Shown here: positions 6,325-14,595 of the stretch, in pieces
How the letters are laid out: each line of letters begins with the position of its first letter
Numbering within the stretch: the first letter of the stretch is position 1
Source: Planococcus sp. MSAK28401
Lineage (GTDB): Bacteria; Bacillota; Bacilli; Bacillales_A; Planococcaceae
NCBI RefSeq assembly: GCF_018283455.1
Contig: NZ_JAAMTH010000008.1
Span: 1-53,886, forward strand
Direction: 5' to 3'
DNA: 53,886 nt
Notes under the pieces: model-generated
What the model was told of the DNA's origin: nothing
The model's database searches: none
What the model saw: only the letters and a program-made list of their open reading frames with translations
Position numbers and translations under genes: made by a program

Positions 6325-8292
6325 ATGATGAAAAAAACCTTACAAAAAGGCGCCGGCAAGAAAATCGCCGTTACGTTTCTTCTATCCTTGTTGATTGGAT
6401 ATGCCCTAACAGGACTCTTGCGCTTCTTGAAAGAAGGGGGAGGGCTCAATGCACTTCTTCTGGACGTACAAGGAACGCTGACCTTCCTCACAGAAACCGA
6501 TCAGCAATCCCAACTGTTGGTGGCGATCCTCACGGTCGTCTTCTTCGGATGGTTCCTCTCCAAAATGCGTTTGGTGGAACATACGTATGAAGATGCGCAT
6601 GATTTCGGCGTTCACGGATCGGCTCGATTCACAAAGCCATCTGAAGTGCTGAACGGTAAATATTTCTCCAAACACCACACATACCAATCGAAACAACCCG
6701 AAAAGACCGTGGAACGTTTGGAGAACGGATTGATTGTCGGCCGAGTGCCGAATAAGAAACAAGTGCTCATCATTCCCCGATCCACGGAGATTGATAACCG
6801 AAACGTTTACATCGTCGGATCCAGCGGGAGTGGTAAAGGACAGTCATACGTCATCCCGAATCTCGTCAATAACCATGAGGAAACCTTGATTGTTACCGAT
6901 CCAAAGGGTGAGCTCTTCGAACAAACAGCTGAAATCAAGCGCAAACAAGGCTACAAGGTGTATCAAATCGACTTCATCAATTTCAATCAAGACAACTACA
7001 ACTTGCTCGATTACGTCTTTGATGACCAGGATGCGCAAAGCGTTTCCGTCACGATCGCCAAAAATTCGACCAAGGATGGCAAAGAAGACTTCTTTATGGA
7101 ACGTGCGCAGAAAATGCTGGCGGGATTGATTGTCTACTGCAAAACCGAAATTCCAAACGCCAGCATGCAAGACGTGCTGAATGTCTTTAATGAACGAGTC
7201 TCCCCAGACGAGGAATCGTTCCGTCAGTGGGTCGATGAAGAACTCGGTCCTCATCATCCGGCTTATCAGCTATTGAAAGGCTTAACGACGCTCGGTGGGA
7301 ACACCCGAACGAGTGTCACTTCGTCCTTTGCTTCGCAAGTCAGTATTTTCACGCTGAAGAAAATTAGCGAAATGACGCGCACGAGCGATTTCAACTTCCG
7401 TGAGTTTCAGGAACAGAAAAGCATTCTCTATGTGAAGCTCCCGATGGACGAAAACCCGTTCACAGCATTAACATCTGTGTTCTTCGATCAATTGATTTCG
7501 CAGTTTTATAAACTGGCCGATGAAAACCGAGGGCAATTGAAGATCCCGACCATCTTCTTATTGGATGAATTTGCGAACATCGGGAAAATCGAGAAATACG
7601 CACGGGTCTTGGCGACGTGCCGGGGATTGGGCTTATCGATGAACACCATTGTCCAGGACAATGGACAGATTGAATCGCTGTATGGGAAAGAAATGGCTCG
7701 CTCCATCTTATCCAACCACGACACGCTGCTGTTCCTGCGAAGTAAAGATATGGAGACGATTAAGTACTTCTCCCAACTCGCTGGCGAAACGACGGCGAAG
7801 ATCCAGACAGGCTCTTCCAGTCAAAGTGGAGGTTTTATGAGTGGGAAATCGAGTGCCAGCCAAAGCCAATCTGAACAGTACGTGAAGCGCTCCTTGATCC
7901 CGGAAGGGGACTTAGCGAGCATTGCCAAGAATGATTGTTATTTGTTTGTCAGTGGCTTGCATCCGATGAAGCTGCAAAAAGCATGGCAGTCCGAAGTGTT
8001 CGGTTCCTACGTTCAGCAACACACTTCTGTCGCTTCAGAACCAACTCTGAAGCAAGAATCAGCTTTTACGGTTCCAACATCTCCTGAACCGACGAAGGAA
8101 TCTCCTTTCGCCTCAGGAGGCACGACAACACATGTGATTGAAGAAGAGATTGATCAATCGGACCTGTTTGATTTAACGGACGATGGACTTGAAGAAGAAT
8201 GGGCAGCCATGCAAGAAGAAGAAACAGAAGAACGGTCCATTGAAGACCGATTAAAGGAAAAGGAAGCGACGGATTTACGTACGCTCTTATAA
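6325..8292 (+). CDS. virD4: VirD4/TraG-type type IV coupling protein
   Basis: 655 residues. Two N-terminal membrane segments (about residues 12-33 and 60-78) anchor it; the cytoplasmic ATPase has Walker A GSSGSGKG near residue 165 and Walker B TIFLLDEFANIGK near residue 412. Coupling proteins hand the relaxase-DNA complex to the secretion channel. A Ser/Gly-rich stretch and a strongly acidic tail (EEEWAAMQEEETEERS) end the protein; such tails often contact the substrate. The start is ATG 6325 after GAAAGG; the open frame reaches back into the relaxase gene but the earlier starts have no ribosome site. Confidence 0.92.
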   Translation: MMKKTLQKGAGKKIAVTFLLSLLIGYALTGLLRFLKEGGGLNALLLDVQGTLTFLTETDQQSQLLVAILTVVFFGWFLSKMRLVEHTYEDAHDFGVHGSARFTKPSEVLNGKYFSKHHTYQSKQPEKTVERLENGLIVGRVPNKKQVLIIPRSTEIDNRNVYIVGSSGSGKGQSYVIPNLVNNHEETLIVTDPKGELFEQTAEIKRKQGYKVYQIDFINFNQDNYNLLDYVFDDQDAQSVSVTIAKNSTKDGKEDFFMERAQKMLAGLIVYCKTEIPNASMQDVLNVFNERVSPDEESFRQWVDEELGPHHPAYQLLKGLTTLGGNTRTSVTSSFASQVSIFTLKKISEMTRTSDFNFREFQEQKSILYVKLPMDENPFTALTSVFFDQLISQFYKLADENRGQLKIPTIFLLDEFANIGKIEKYARVLATCRGLGLSMNTIVQDNGQIESLYGKEMARSILSNHDTLLFLRSKDMETIKYFSQLAGETTAKIQTGSSSQSGGFMSGKSSASQSQSEQYVKRSLIPEGDLASIAKNDCYLFVSGLHPMKLQKAWQSEVFGSYVQQHTSVASEPTLKQESAFTVPTSPEPTKESPFASGGTTTHVIEEEIDQSDLFDLTDDGLEEEWAAMQEEETEERSIEDRLKEKEATDLRTLL

Positions 8293-8310
8293 GCGAAAGG
8301 GGAGAAACCG

Positions 8311-8535
8311 ATGCTTGTCACGATTAGCGAAATCCTCGCGAGTGATAAACGGATCTTGAGCTTTTACGATCCTGTGCCGTTTGAGGCACTTACATATGAA
8401 GGTCTGATTGACCTTGAAGAAGACGTGCAAGAGTATGCGATTACCTGTTATAGCCCGGTTCGGATTCCAGGACGAGCCGAACCCCTCTATGAAGCTTGGT
8501 ATGTCAGAAAGGACGTGATGAACTATGTCGACTAA
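8311..8535 (+). CDS. Small protein of unknown function in the transfer operon
   Basis: 74 residues, acidic, beginning MLVTISEILASDKRILSFYD. A strong AAAGGGGAG ribosome site precedes the ATG at 8311, and the 3-prime end overlaps the next gene by 11 bases, showing translational coupling. No membrane segment or known domain is visible. Its place between the coupling protein and the LtrC-like gene suggests a transfer or establishment role, by context only. Confidence 0.7.
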   Translation: MLVTISEILASDKRILSFYDPVPFEALTYEGLIDLEEDVQEYAITCYSPVRIPGRAEPLYEAWYVRKDVMNYVD

Positions 8536-10144
8536 GGTGGATTTGACCGAAATTAATGACCGGCTGGAACGAAACCTCGAAGAGATGTTTCAAAACAACC
8601 GATTCCAGGACATGCTCAATGTCATGGCCAGTGGCCACCAATACTCGTTCAATAACGTGCTGATGATTGCCGGGCAAAATCCTGAAGCGACGATGGTTCG
8701 TGGATTCAGACAATGGCAAGCCTTAGGGCGTCACGTTAACAAAGGGGAAAAGAGCATTGATATCTTGGTCCCTTCATTTAAGAAAGTCGAAGTGCAAAAA
8801 GTGAACGAACAGACAGGTGAAGTGCTGCGCGATAAGAATGGTGATCCTCAATCCGAAGTTCGGCAAAGCATCACGGGCTTTCGAATCGGCAAAGTCTTCG
8901 ATGTCTCACAAACCGACGGAAAAGAGATTCCGAATGTCCGAGACTTTATCCAAAAAGACTTAACCTCATCTGAATCCTTGAAGGAACTATATGACCGTTT
9001 CATCCATCAAACGAATGAGAACTCACAGCCATTAACCATTCGGGAAGAAGCACATGAAGGGCAGACGTACGGCGGTTATTTCAGTCCTCAAAAAGAGGAG
9101 ATTGTCATCAATACGGCTGTTTCCAAGAACACTGAGCAAAAATTCCGTGTCTTGATTCACGAATATGCGCACAGTCAGCTCCATCATAAGGAAAGCGACA
9201 TCAAAGACCTGCCAAGAGGCCATAAAGAAGCGCAGGCCGAATGCGCAGCCTATATCGTTTCCCAGTACTATGGCTTCGATACCGACCTTTCCTCCACAGG
9301 GTACATCGCCACATGGGCGCAAGATTTGAACTTGGCTAAACAAGCCATCAAAGAAGTACAAGATGTCTCCCGTGCGACGATTGAACACGTGAACTCGCTA
9401 CAGAACGAAAAGATTCAAGATTTTTATCAATCCATCAATCCTGAACAGGTGAAGGAATCGGTCGAAACCAAGTTGAAACTATCGCTTGAAGATAAACCGA
9501 CCTTGCAGCTGTTGGATGCCAAAAATGGACTCGTCGTTTTCGCGACCGTTGAACAGAACGAACGGGATCAGCACTTCACCCTTCGGACCAACACGAATCG
9601 AATTCTTCCGCTAAGTGAATTGGACGATCGTTATGCGGTATTAAATGTATTGGAAAACAAAGGGCAGTTGGTCCAGGAGTATCAAAAAGTTGAAGATGTC
9701 CTGGAAGTGACGAAACTGGACGAAGGGAAATACGCCGTGACCGTAGAAGGCGGCGAAAGTTCGCAGCGCACCTTCCATAAAAAAGCTGAAGGGGAGCGAT
9801 TTATTGGAAAAGCTGCACTTGCCCAATCGTTGAACACTGACCGGTACTTGAGCCGTTCTCAACACAAAGAAGCCCCTCGCCTTCAGCAACTTAATGAAAA
9901 GCATTTAAATGAACGATTGAGCCGCGTGCTGAAGCAACCGAATTTACAAGCAGAAGCGAAGCACGGCGTCACCATCGGATGGCAATTGGTAAAAAATCCG
10001 CAGATCCAGTCCAAGGATGATTTACAAAAACACCTGAACGAATTGAATCCGAATCATGGGAAGACCTCTGAACTAAAAGAAGCCTTCGCTCAATTGAACA
10101 AAGGTGAAAAAACGAAAGAAAAAGAAAATGAATTAGAGCGTTGA
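8525..10144 (+). CDS. LtrC/ArdC-like protein: ssDNA-binding antirestriction domain plus zinc peptidase domain
   Basis: 539 residues. Residues about 8-130 resemble the ArdC-type N-terminal domain (YSFNNVLMIAGQNPEATMV, then GRHVNKGEKSIDILVP). A zincin motif HEYAH (H212, H216) follows, with the downstream EAQAECAAYIVSQYYG glutamate helix typical of polyvalent metallopeptidases. The C-terminal half is unassigned and charged. Related proteins (LtrC of lactococcal plasmids, ArdC) enter the recipient with the DNA and protect it from restriction. It is the last gene of the relaxase-coupling protein operon, followed by a strong terminator. The peptidase substrate is unknown. Confidence 0.8.
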   Translation: MSTKVDLTEINDRLERNLEEMFQNNRFQDMLNVMASGHQYSFNNVLMIAGQNPEATMVRGFRQWQALGRHVNKGEKSIDILVPSFKKVEVQKVNEQTGEVLRDKNGDPQSEVRQSITGFRIGKVFDVSQTDGKEIPNVRDFIQKDLTSSESLKELYDRFIHQTNENSQPLTIREEAHEGQTYGGYFSPQKEEIVINTAVSKNTEQKFRVLIHEYAHSQLHHKESDIKDLPRGHKEAQAECAAYIVSQYYGFDTDLSSTGYIATWAQDLNLAKQAIKEVQDVSRATIEHVNSLQNEKIQDFYQSINPEQVKESVETKLKLSLEDKPTLQLLDAKNGLVVFATVEQNERDQHFTLRTNTNRILPLSELDDRYAVLNVLENKGQLVQEYQKVEDVLEVTKLDEGKYAVTVEGGESSQRTFHKKAEGERFIGKAALAQSLNTDRYLSRSQHKEAPRLQQLNEKHLNERLSRVLKQPNLQAEAKHGVTIGWQLVKNPQIQSKDDLQKHLNELNPNHGKTSELKEAFAQLNKGEKTKEKENELER

Positions 10145-10147
10145 GTT

Positions 10148-10187
10148 AAAAAGCATTGGAGAAGAATTCCTTCTCCAATGCTTTTTC
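10148..10187 (+). terminator. Terminator of the mob operon
   Basis: AAAAAGCATTGGAGAAG (10148-10164) pairs perfectly with the arm at 10170-10186, with a 5-base loop and a T-tract. The A-tract on the other side makes it potentially bidirectional. Confidence 0.9.
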
Positions 10188-10189
10188 TA

Positions 10190-10473
10190 TGTCAGAACAT
10201 GAATTTACTGGGTTACGCACGCTATTAAGCTTAATTTTGTAAAATGATCCCCCTTTATTACATTTTAAATCGGAAAAAGATTAAAACTGGTGTTATTTTT
10301 CATTAATAAATTTAGAATTTAAGTAATTAAAAGTGATATATCTATAAAAATCAAACCTTTTACTAGTTATTTTTATCCAATTTCTAATTTTTGTATTATT
10401 TACAATAAAAAGAAAAAACATTATGTTAAAGACACCACTCAAATGAAAACTATTGTAGAACGGAGATTAGTAG
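10190..10473. other. AT-rich intergenic region
   Basis: About 280 bp of very AT-rich sequence between the mob terminator and the next small gene. I see no open frame, clear repeat or convincing promoter hexamer pair in it. Confidence 0.5.
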
Positions 10474-10773
10474 ATGAGAATTTTGCCCACTGTGTACAAA
10501 GCTAAGTCTGAAATTACCCGGTTAGAAAAATACGTGTTCCTCGCCGAGAGTTATGGTGAACAAACTCTTGAAAAACAAATCATTAAACACTATGCCTATA
10601 TCGGCAGTATTTCCAAAACCGTTGCTCATTTGAACGAAAAGCGAGCAAACGAAGGATTAGCCCCCATTGAACTTTCCTATGCGAAAGAAGTCATTCAATC
10701 CAAGCCAGCAGATGCATTACACCGGATGGTTCGCACTCGCTATAGACAAAAAATTAGACATTTACAGTACTGA
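10474..10773 (+). CDS. Small basic protein of unknown function
   Basis: 99 residues starting MRILPTVYKAKSEITRLEKY; basic, predicted mostly helical, with no membrane segment. GGAGA lies 7 bases before the ATG at 10474. The helix pattern IGSISKTVAHLNEKRANEG could be a helix-turn-helix but I cannot assign a family. Confidence 0.6.
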   Translation: MRILPTVYKAKSEITRLEKYVFLAESYGEQTLEKQIIKHYAYIGSISKTVAHLNEKRANEGLAPIELSYAKEVIQSKPADALHRMVRTRYRQKIRHLQY

Positions 10774-10848
10774 ACGCGGACGAACGCTCGATGACCTGTT
10801 GAATCCATTAAGGCTTCGCTGAATGGAGCGAAAGAAACGAGGAATCTA

Positions 10849-11093
10849 TTGAAAAATCCTGAAGAAAAAGAATCCGAAATCCCAAAAAGAGAAATCCCTT
10901 TGATGTTTATTGGACTCGCCTTGCTAATCGGTAGTTTTTACTGGCGATGGCTCTTTCATTTCTTTTTTATCATTCCGTCCCTGATCTTTTTTCTGCGAAG
11001 TATGGATGATTTTAAAAAAGGAAATAAGAAATCGATGTACTGGAATATGGTCTCATCTTTTTCGCCTTGATCTTTTTAGCAAATACCGATTGA
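10849..11093 (+). pseudogene. Small membrane protein gene, apparently frameshifted near 11043
   Basis: A TTG start at 10849 (AGGA upstream) opens a frame for a protein with two hydrophobic segments (LMFIGLALLIGSFYW and FHFFFIIPSLIFFL). The frame ends at 11070 shortly after MYW. Moving back one base at 11043 restores a hydrophobic continuation, EYGLIFFALIFLANTD, ending at TGA 11091-11093. This reads like the loss of one G from TGGGAA. It may be a real mutation or a sequencing error. Function unknown. Confidence 0.45.
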
Positions 11094-11127
11094 TGTTTAA
11101 TTGATAGGATATACAGAGCATCTTCAC

Positions 11128-11275
11128 GGGCGACTGCACAAGAGCGCCTAGCAACCGTCGTTTCAAGGCGCTCTATGTGTCGCTTCCCCCTAAAAAAGCC
11201 GATAATCAGGGGCTGTAACCTGTCGGAAACAGCCCCTAGATTCCTGTCCTTTTCTTAACGGGTGAACGAGTCGAA
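11128..11275 (+). ncRNA. Structured element, copy B (candidate small RNA)
   Basis: Second copy of the element at 3258-3405, constant offset 7870 with no gaps. Pairings are kept: AGAGCGCC with GGCGCTCT (the extra C11148:G11167 pair is a C-A mismatch in copy A) and GGGGCTGT with ACAGCCCC (G11210:C11235 replacing A:T). The unpaired linker CTAAAAAAGCCGATAATCAG is identical in both copies. A terminator follows at 11299. Confidence 0.55.
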
Positions 11276-11298
11276 CAACAGAAGACCGAGCAAATGGG

Positions 11299-11323
11299 AA
11301 GGCAGCCGAAACGGCTGCCTTTT
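11299..11323 (+). terminator. Terminator after structured element B
   Basis: AAGGCAGCCG, AAA, CGGCTGCCTT with a short T-tract on the plus strand, ending about 48 bases after element B, as in copy A where a terminator also follows. Confidence 0.75.
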
Positions 11324-11327
11324 GTCG

Positions 11328-11572
11328 TTATTTTTTGCTTTTGGCCACCGGAGCGTACACAGCCCCAGCCTGTCTAAGCTCGAAATACGGACAGATTCCT
11401 TGGCTTCGCCCTATCCCTATTTCAAGCCAAGACAGGAGCCGACAAAGCCCGTGTTCAGTCAAGGGGCACCAAACTTTTTTAGACCGGCTTCGCTAAAAAA
11501 CTTTGGTGCTGGGACCCTTGACTGGTCGGCTATGGGGTGTGGCCGTCCTCCTTACCAAAAGGCAAAAAATAA
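11328..11572. other. 245-nt self-complementary region upstream of radC
   Basis: Nested pairings cover nearly the whole stretch: 11328-11344 with 11555-11572 (one bulge); ACAGCCCC with GGGGTGT; CCTGTCT (11369-11375) with AGACAGG (11430-11436), enclosing CTTGGCTT/AAGCCAAG; AGCCGAC (11437-11443) with GTCGGCT (11525-11531); AGTCAAGGG (11457-11465) with CCCTTGACT (11515-11523); and a 17-bp arm pair 11466-11482 with 11493-11509 (one mismatch). This suggests a functional fold as RNA or as single-stranded DNA (for example a lagging-strand start site after transfer). Which one is not known. Confidence 0.6.
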
Positions 11573-11627
11573 TCCCTTTTGGGACCATTCCCGCCCGGCG
11601 GACAAAACCAAAAAGGAGCGATACCCC

Positions 11628-12086
11628 ATGAAACTCGAAAAAATCATTGAAATCACACGCATTAAACAAGAAGTGAAAGAAGTCGAAGAAACCTACAAAA
11701 GCGTCCTCCCCGAACGCATTCAGAGTTCCACAGATGCCATCAATTTTGCGAAAGCTCTCATAGGAGATGAGGACCGGGAGGTTTTCTTGGTCATCTGCTT
11801 GAACATCAAAAATGAAATCTCGGTGGTTCATCGTTGCCATATCGGAAGCTTGAACGCCAGCATCGTTCATCCACGCGACGTGTTCAAAGCTGCCATTTTG
11901 AATAACTCTGGAAGCATTTTAGTAGCGCATAATCATCCCTCCGGCGACTGCCAGTATTCCACTGAAGACTTAGCTGTCAGCAAGCGATTGATGGATGCCG
12001 GCGAACTGATTGGCATTGAAGTATTGGATTCACTGATTGTGAGCCAAAAAGACGGCGTTTCCTTGAGGGAACTTGGGGTAATCTAA
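11628..12086 (+). CDS. radC: RadC-like JAB/MPN-domain protein
   Basis: 152 residues; the HNHPSGD motif (H101, H103, D107) plus an upstream conserved Glu form the JAMM metal site of the RadC family. The helix-hairpin-helix N-terminus of chromosomal RadC is absent, as is usual for plasmid and phage forms. The biochemical role of RadC is not settled; plasmid copies are common near mobilisation and antirestriction genes. The start is ATG 11628 after AAAGGAG; the frame stays open upstream to 11262, but that is the folded region described above. Confidence 0.85.
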   Translation: MKLEKIIEITRIKQEVKEVEETYKSVLPERIQSSTDAINFAKALIGDEDREVFLVICLNIKNEISVVHRCHIGSLNASIVHPRDVFKAAILNNSGSILVAHNHPSGDCQYSTEDLAVSKRLMDAGELIGIEVLDSLIVSQKDGVSLRELGVI

Positions 12087-12161
12087 AAACCCCGTCCCTA
12101 CAGGCTTCTCAGACGAAATGAATCGTATCATCTATCGTCCAAGTAAAGATAAATCCCTCAG

Positions 12162-12194
12162 AAGGCAAATCTCAGACACGGGATTTGCCTTTTG
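12162..12194 (+). terminator. radC terminator
   Basis: AAGGCAAATC (12162-12171) pairs with GATTTGCCTT (12182-12191), followed by T residues, about 75 bases after the radC stop. Confidence 0.75.
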
Positions 12195-12243
12195 TAAGGG
12201 AGATTCCGCAAACTTCATAGCTGCGCTGAAACAATAGCAAGGA

Positions 12244-12292
12244 AAAAGGAACCGATCGATGCCACCTGCTTTGCATCAATCAGTTCCTTTTG
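12244..12292. terminator. Hairpin terminator, likely for the minus-strand YolD-like gene
   Basis: AAAAGGAAC-GAT-GATGC pairs with GCATCAATCAGTTCCTTTT across a short loop. It ends about 10 bases from the stop of the minus-strand gene at 12303 and has a T-tract in either direction. Confidence 0.7.
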
Positions 12293-12302
12293 ATTATTTG
12301 AA

Positions 12303-12665
12303 TCAATCCACCAACTGAATGCCTACCAAGCTCTCAACCGGCAATCGCTGCCGTCCGGATTCGTCTTCATAAACCAGTTGCCCATTCCTCAAATCGATTT
12401 CTTGAATTACGCCAGTATGCGTAAAAAACGCGCCGTTTTTCCATGTCTTCAGTTGGACCTCACATCTTCGCCTCATGGCGATTTCCACTTCTTCCTGGAT
12501 GGCTTGCAAATCAAACTCGGTTAATTCGGGTTTCGGCACCTGGTCCTGTTCCTCGTAAAATGCTTTGATTAACCGGACGTGTTCCGTCAGCAGCATCCCT
12601 TGCCATTTAATTAACCCTCGATCGCTGACAGCCCCTACTTGTTTTGTGTGTTTCGTTGTTTTCAT
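12303..12665 (-). CDS. YolD-like protein
   Basis: 120 residues with the family's DRGLIKWQGMLLTEHV motif near residues 15-30. YolD-like proteins are often encoded beside Y-family (UmuC/DinB-like) polymerases in Bacillus phages and plasmids; here no polymerase neighbour is present. The start chosen is ATG 12665, preceded by AAAGGAGG; an in-frame ATG at 12683 lies upstream of that ribosome site and is unlikely. Function is not established for the family. Confidence 0.8.
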   Translation of the reverse strand: MKTTKHTKQVGAVSDRGLIKWQGMLLTEHVRLIKAFYEEQDQVPKPELTEFDLQAIQEEVEIAMRRRCEVQLKTWKNGAFFTHTGVIQEIDLRNGQLVYEDESGRQRLPVESLVGIQLVD

Positions 12666-12754
12666 GCTATCGCCTCCTTTCAATTAAAAAGAACATACGT
12701 TCTTATCATACCACTTTAGAAACGCTCTGAATCCTCCCTTTATAAATAAGCATA

Positions 12755-12791
12755 CAAAAACCCATTCTCTTGAAGACCAAGAAAATGGGTT
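12755..12791 (-). terminator. Terminator of the DUF5348-like gene, repeated at 31191
   Basis: On the minus strand AACCCATTTTCTTG pairs with CAAGAGAATGGGTT and is followed by T residues. Nearly the same sequence, with a shared flank ATCAAATCATTAAGTT, occurs at 31191-31257. Confidence 0.7.
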
Positions 12792-12854
12792 CTCGCTATT
12801 TTTCGGATCAAATCATTAAGTTTATTGCTGTTGGTGCAGAAAGAGTCTCTTATA

Positions 12855-13250
12855 TTATCGACATCTTGCTTGTAGACCCTCCAAAGGTTGTTTGATGCCT
12901 ACCGCAAAGTAATCCTCACCGTCATGCTCAATTCGTGTTCGTGCGTATATTTCTTGTGATTCATCCCAGATTTCAAGGGGACTGCCCGACGTAAAGTAAT
13001 CTTCAGCGCCTTCGATTTCATAACGTCCGTCTGACCGTTTAATAACTCTTCCACTGGCTTGAATCGGTTTCTGAAGGTACTCAACCGAATAAATTAAGCT
13101 ATACAGATGGTCTGCCACTTTCCGAATTTCTCGCTCTTCAAAGCGTTGTTCCGGATCTTCATGGTCGTGCTCAAACTCTTCTTCTTTTGATATCCCTTTT
13201 AAAGCAGGCAACGTAGCCGCCAACTTTTTCTTGGCCTCTTCTAATCTCAA
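12855..13250 (-). CDS. DUF5348-like small protein
   Basis: 131 residues. The N-terminal half is acidic and helical; the C-terminal half (GRYEIEGAEDYFTSGSPLEI, then RTRIEHDGEDYFAVG) is a small beta domain that I match to DUF5348, found on plasmids and mobile elements of Bacillales. The start is TTG at 13250 with AGGGGG about 9 bases upstream. Function unknown. A decayed relative of its 3-prime end lies at about 31292. Confidence 0.65.
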   Translation of the reverse strand: MRLEEAKKKLAATLPALKGISKEEEFEHDHEDPEQRFEEREIRKVADHLYSLIYSVEYLQKPIQASGRVIKRSDGRYEIEGAEDYFTSGSPLEIWDESQEIYARTRIEHDGEDYFAVGIKQPLEGLQARCR

Positions 13251-13343
13251 GTAAATGCCCCCTCAATGTTTGTTGCAGTTTCTCGGATGAACAAGTTCTT
13301 TCTATTATATCGCATTTATACACTGAACTTTAAGCTATCTTTT

Positions 13344-13529
13344 TCATTCTTTACCTTTTGATTCGCGTTCTTCTATTTTTCTTTTTCGAAAAGTCGTTGT
13401 CAATACATCCATTCGCCTTGTGATTTCATTGTTCAGAATTTTTTCCAGTATCGTTAAAATAACCTCTAGCTCTCTCTCTGTAAATCCTCAATATAGCCGA
13501 TTTTCTTCATATCGATCAAATCGAATCAC
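13344..13529 (-). pseudogene. Small gene interrupted by an in-frame stop
   Basis: A GTG at 13529, preceded by GAGAGGTG, opens a 62-codon frame reading VIRFDRYEENRLY, a TGA at 13488-13490, then GFTERELEVILTILEKIL and a basic end RKRKIEERESKGKE. The protein-like composition on both sides of the stop suggests a once-intact small gene. No family assigned. Most of the rest of the 13251-13821 gap shows nothing clear. Confidence 0.4.
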
Positions 13530-13821
13530 TATTCCGGCACCTCTCTGTACTTTTTTAAGTAATTATTCTATATATTTAGATATGGAGTACACCAAAGTTC
13601 ACTTTACTCCTCTATCTTTATGGATTCTCTTTTAAGAGTCATAGATAAAAGGGCAACAAAGTAGGCTTTAACCAGACTTACTTAGCCCTTTCTATTTATA
13701 TAACTGCTAATTCTCCATCGTAATTTCAATCAGAACATTTAAATTACTAGCTATACTCGACACTTTTTTCACATTTAAAGTTTATTATCTAATAAATAAA
13801 CTACTTATATGGGGGATAATA

Positions 13822-14313
13822 ATGAAAATTGAAATCATTCAACCAATCGTGGAACGGAAAGAGATTTTAAAGAATTTATTGGAATTGTACCAATATGATT
13901 TTTCAGAGTTTGAATCTGAAGATGTAGATGAAAATGGATTGTTTGGCTATAAATATCTGGATTGTTATTGGAACGAACCAAACCACTATCCATTTTTATT
14001 TCAAGTGGACGGTAAGTATGCAGGATTTGCTTTGGTACGTAAGATAACTGTTGAAGATGCAAGTAATCCTTCTTATATGAAAATGTGTGAGTTTTTTGTA
14101 ATGAGAAAATATCGAAAAGAAGGTGTTGGAAAACGAGCAGCCTTTCATATTTTCAATCTCTTTCAAGATACTTGGGAAGTGGCGGAACTTGAAACCAACC
14201 TTCCAGCTCAAAAGTTTTGGAGAGAGGTAATTTCTGAGTATACTAACAATAATTACTCGGAATTTTATCTAGACCAATGGCCTGGACCGATTCAAAGATT
14301 CTTCACAGTTTAG
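13822..14313 (+). CDS. GNAT-family N-acetyltransferase
   Basis: 163 residues. The central part, FFVMRKYRKEGVGKRAAFHIF (about residues 92-112, given in shortened form as motif RKEGVGKRA), is the acetyl-CoA pyrophosphate-binding loop R/Q-x-x-G-x-G/A of GNAT enzymes. It transfers an acetyl group to an unknown amine; it could be a resistance or housekeeping enzyme. ATG 13822 follows GGGGGA. It is a stand-alone plus-strand gene with AT-rich flanks, unlike its neighbours. Confidence 0.8.
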   Translation: MKIEIIQPIVERKEILKNLLELYQYDFSEFESEDVDENGLFGYKYLDCYWNEPNHYPFLFQVDGKYAGFALVRKITVEDASNPSYMKMCEFFVMRKYRKEGVGKRAAFHIFNLFQDTWEVAELETNLPAQKFWREVISEYTNNNYSEFYLDQWPGPIQRFFTV

Positions 14314-14350
14314 CTTATAAACACGCTTCAAATAATATAACCAGAAAAAA

Positions 14351-14395
14351 CCCCCGACTGGTAGTCACTTTCTTAAAGTGTCTACCAATCGGGGG
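14351..14395 (-). terminator. Strong hairpin terminator between GNAT and ResA-like genes
   Basis: CCCCCGACTGGTAG (14351-14364) pairs with CTACCAATCGGGGG (14382-14395), inner CACTTT/AAAGTG. The T-tract is on the minus strand, but it may act in both directions, as the GNAT gene ends 38 bases before it. Confidence 0.75.
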
Positions 14396-14510
14396 TCAGT
14401 TCAGTTTTTTAAAAGATAATTCTTCCTCAACTTCTAAAATTTAATTGTGTCACTCGATCTCTTAAAGCTCTTAAACTAAAACGTCGGGCTTGTTTTAAAT
14501 ACGCTTCAAT

Positions 14511-14545
14511 AAAAAAAGGCCAAGGAAAAAATTCCATAGGCCTTT
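14511..14545 (-). terminator. Terminator of the cop/bdb/resA operon
   Basis: On the minus strand AAAGGCCTATGG pairs with CCTTGGCCTTT followed by TTTTATT, about 50 bases after the ResA-like stop. Confidence 0.8.
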
Positions 14546-14595
14546 GCTTTAAAACAAAGGAATTTAAACAGAGATCTGTTCTCTTATTAACCCCT

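Noticed and set aside
6108..6491. Minus-strand frame across the relaxase and coupling-protein junction
   Set aside because: Shadow of two well-supported genes on the plus strand.
11262..11627. N-terminal extension of the radC frame
   Set aside because: The stretch is dominated by inverted repeats, the true start has its own AAAGGAG, and RadC of this type begins near residue 1 of the shorter form.
13420..13635. 71-codon plus-strand frame
   Set aside because: Ser/Ile/Tyr-rich shadow of the interrupted minus-strand gene at 13344-13529.
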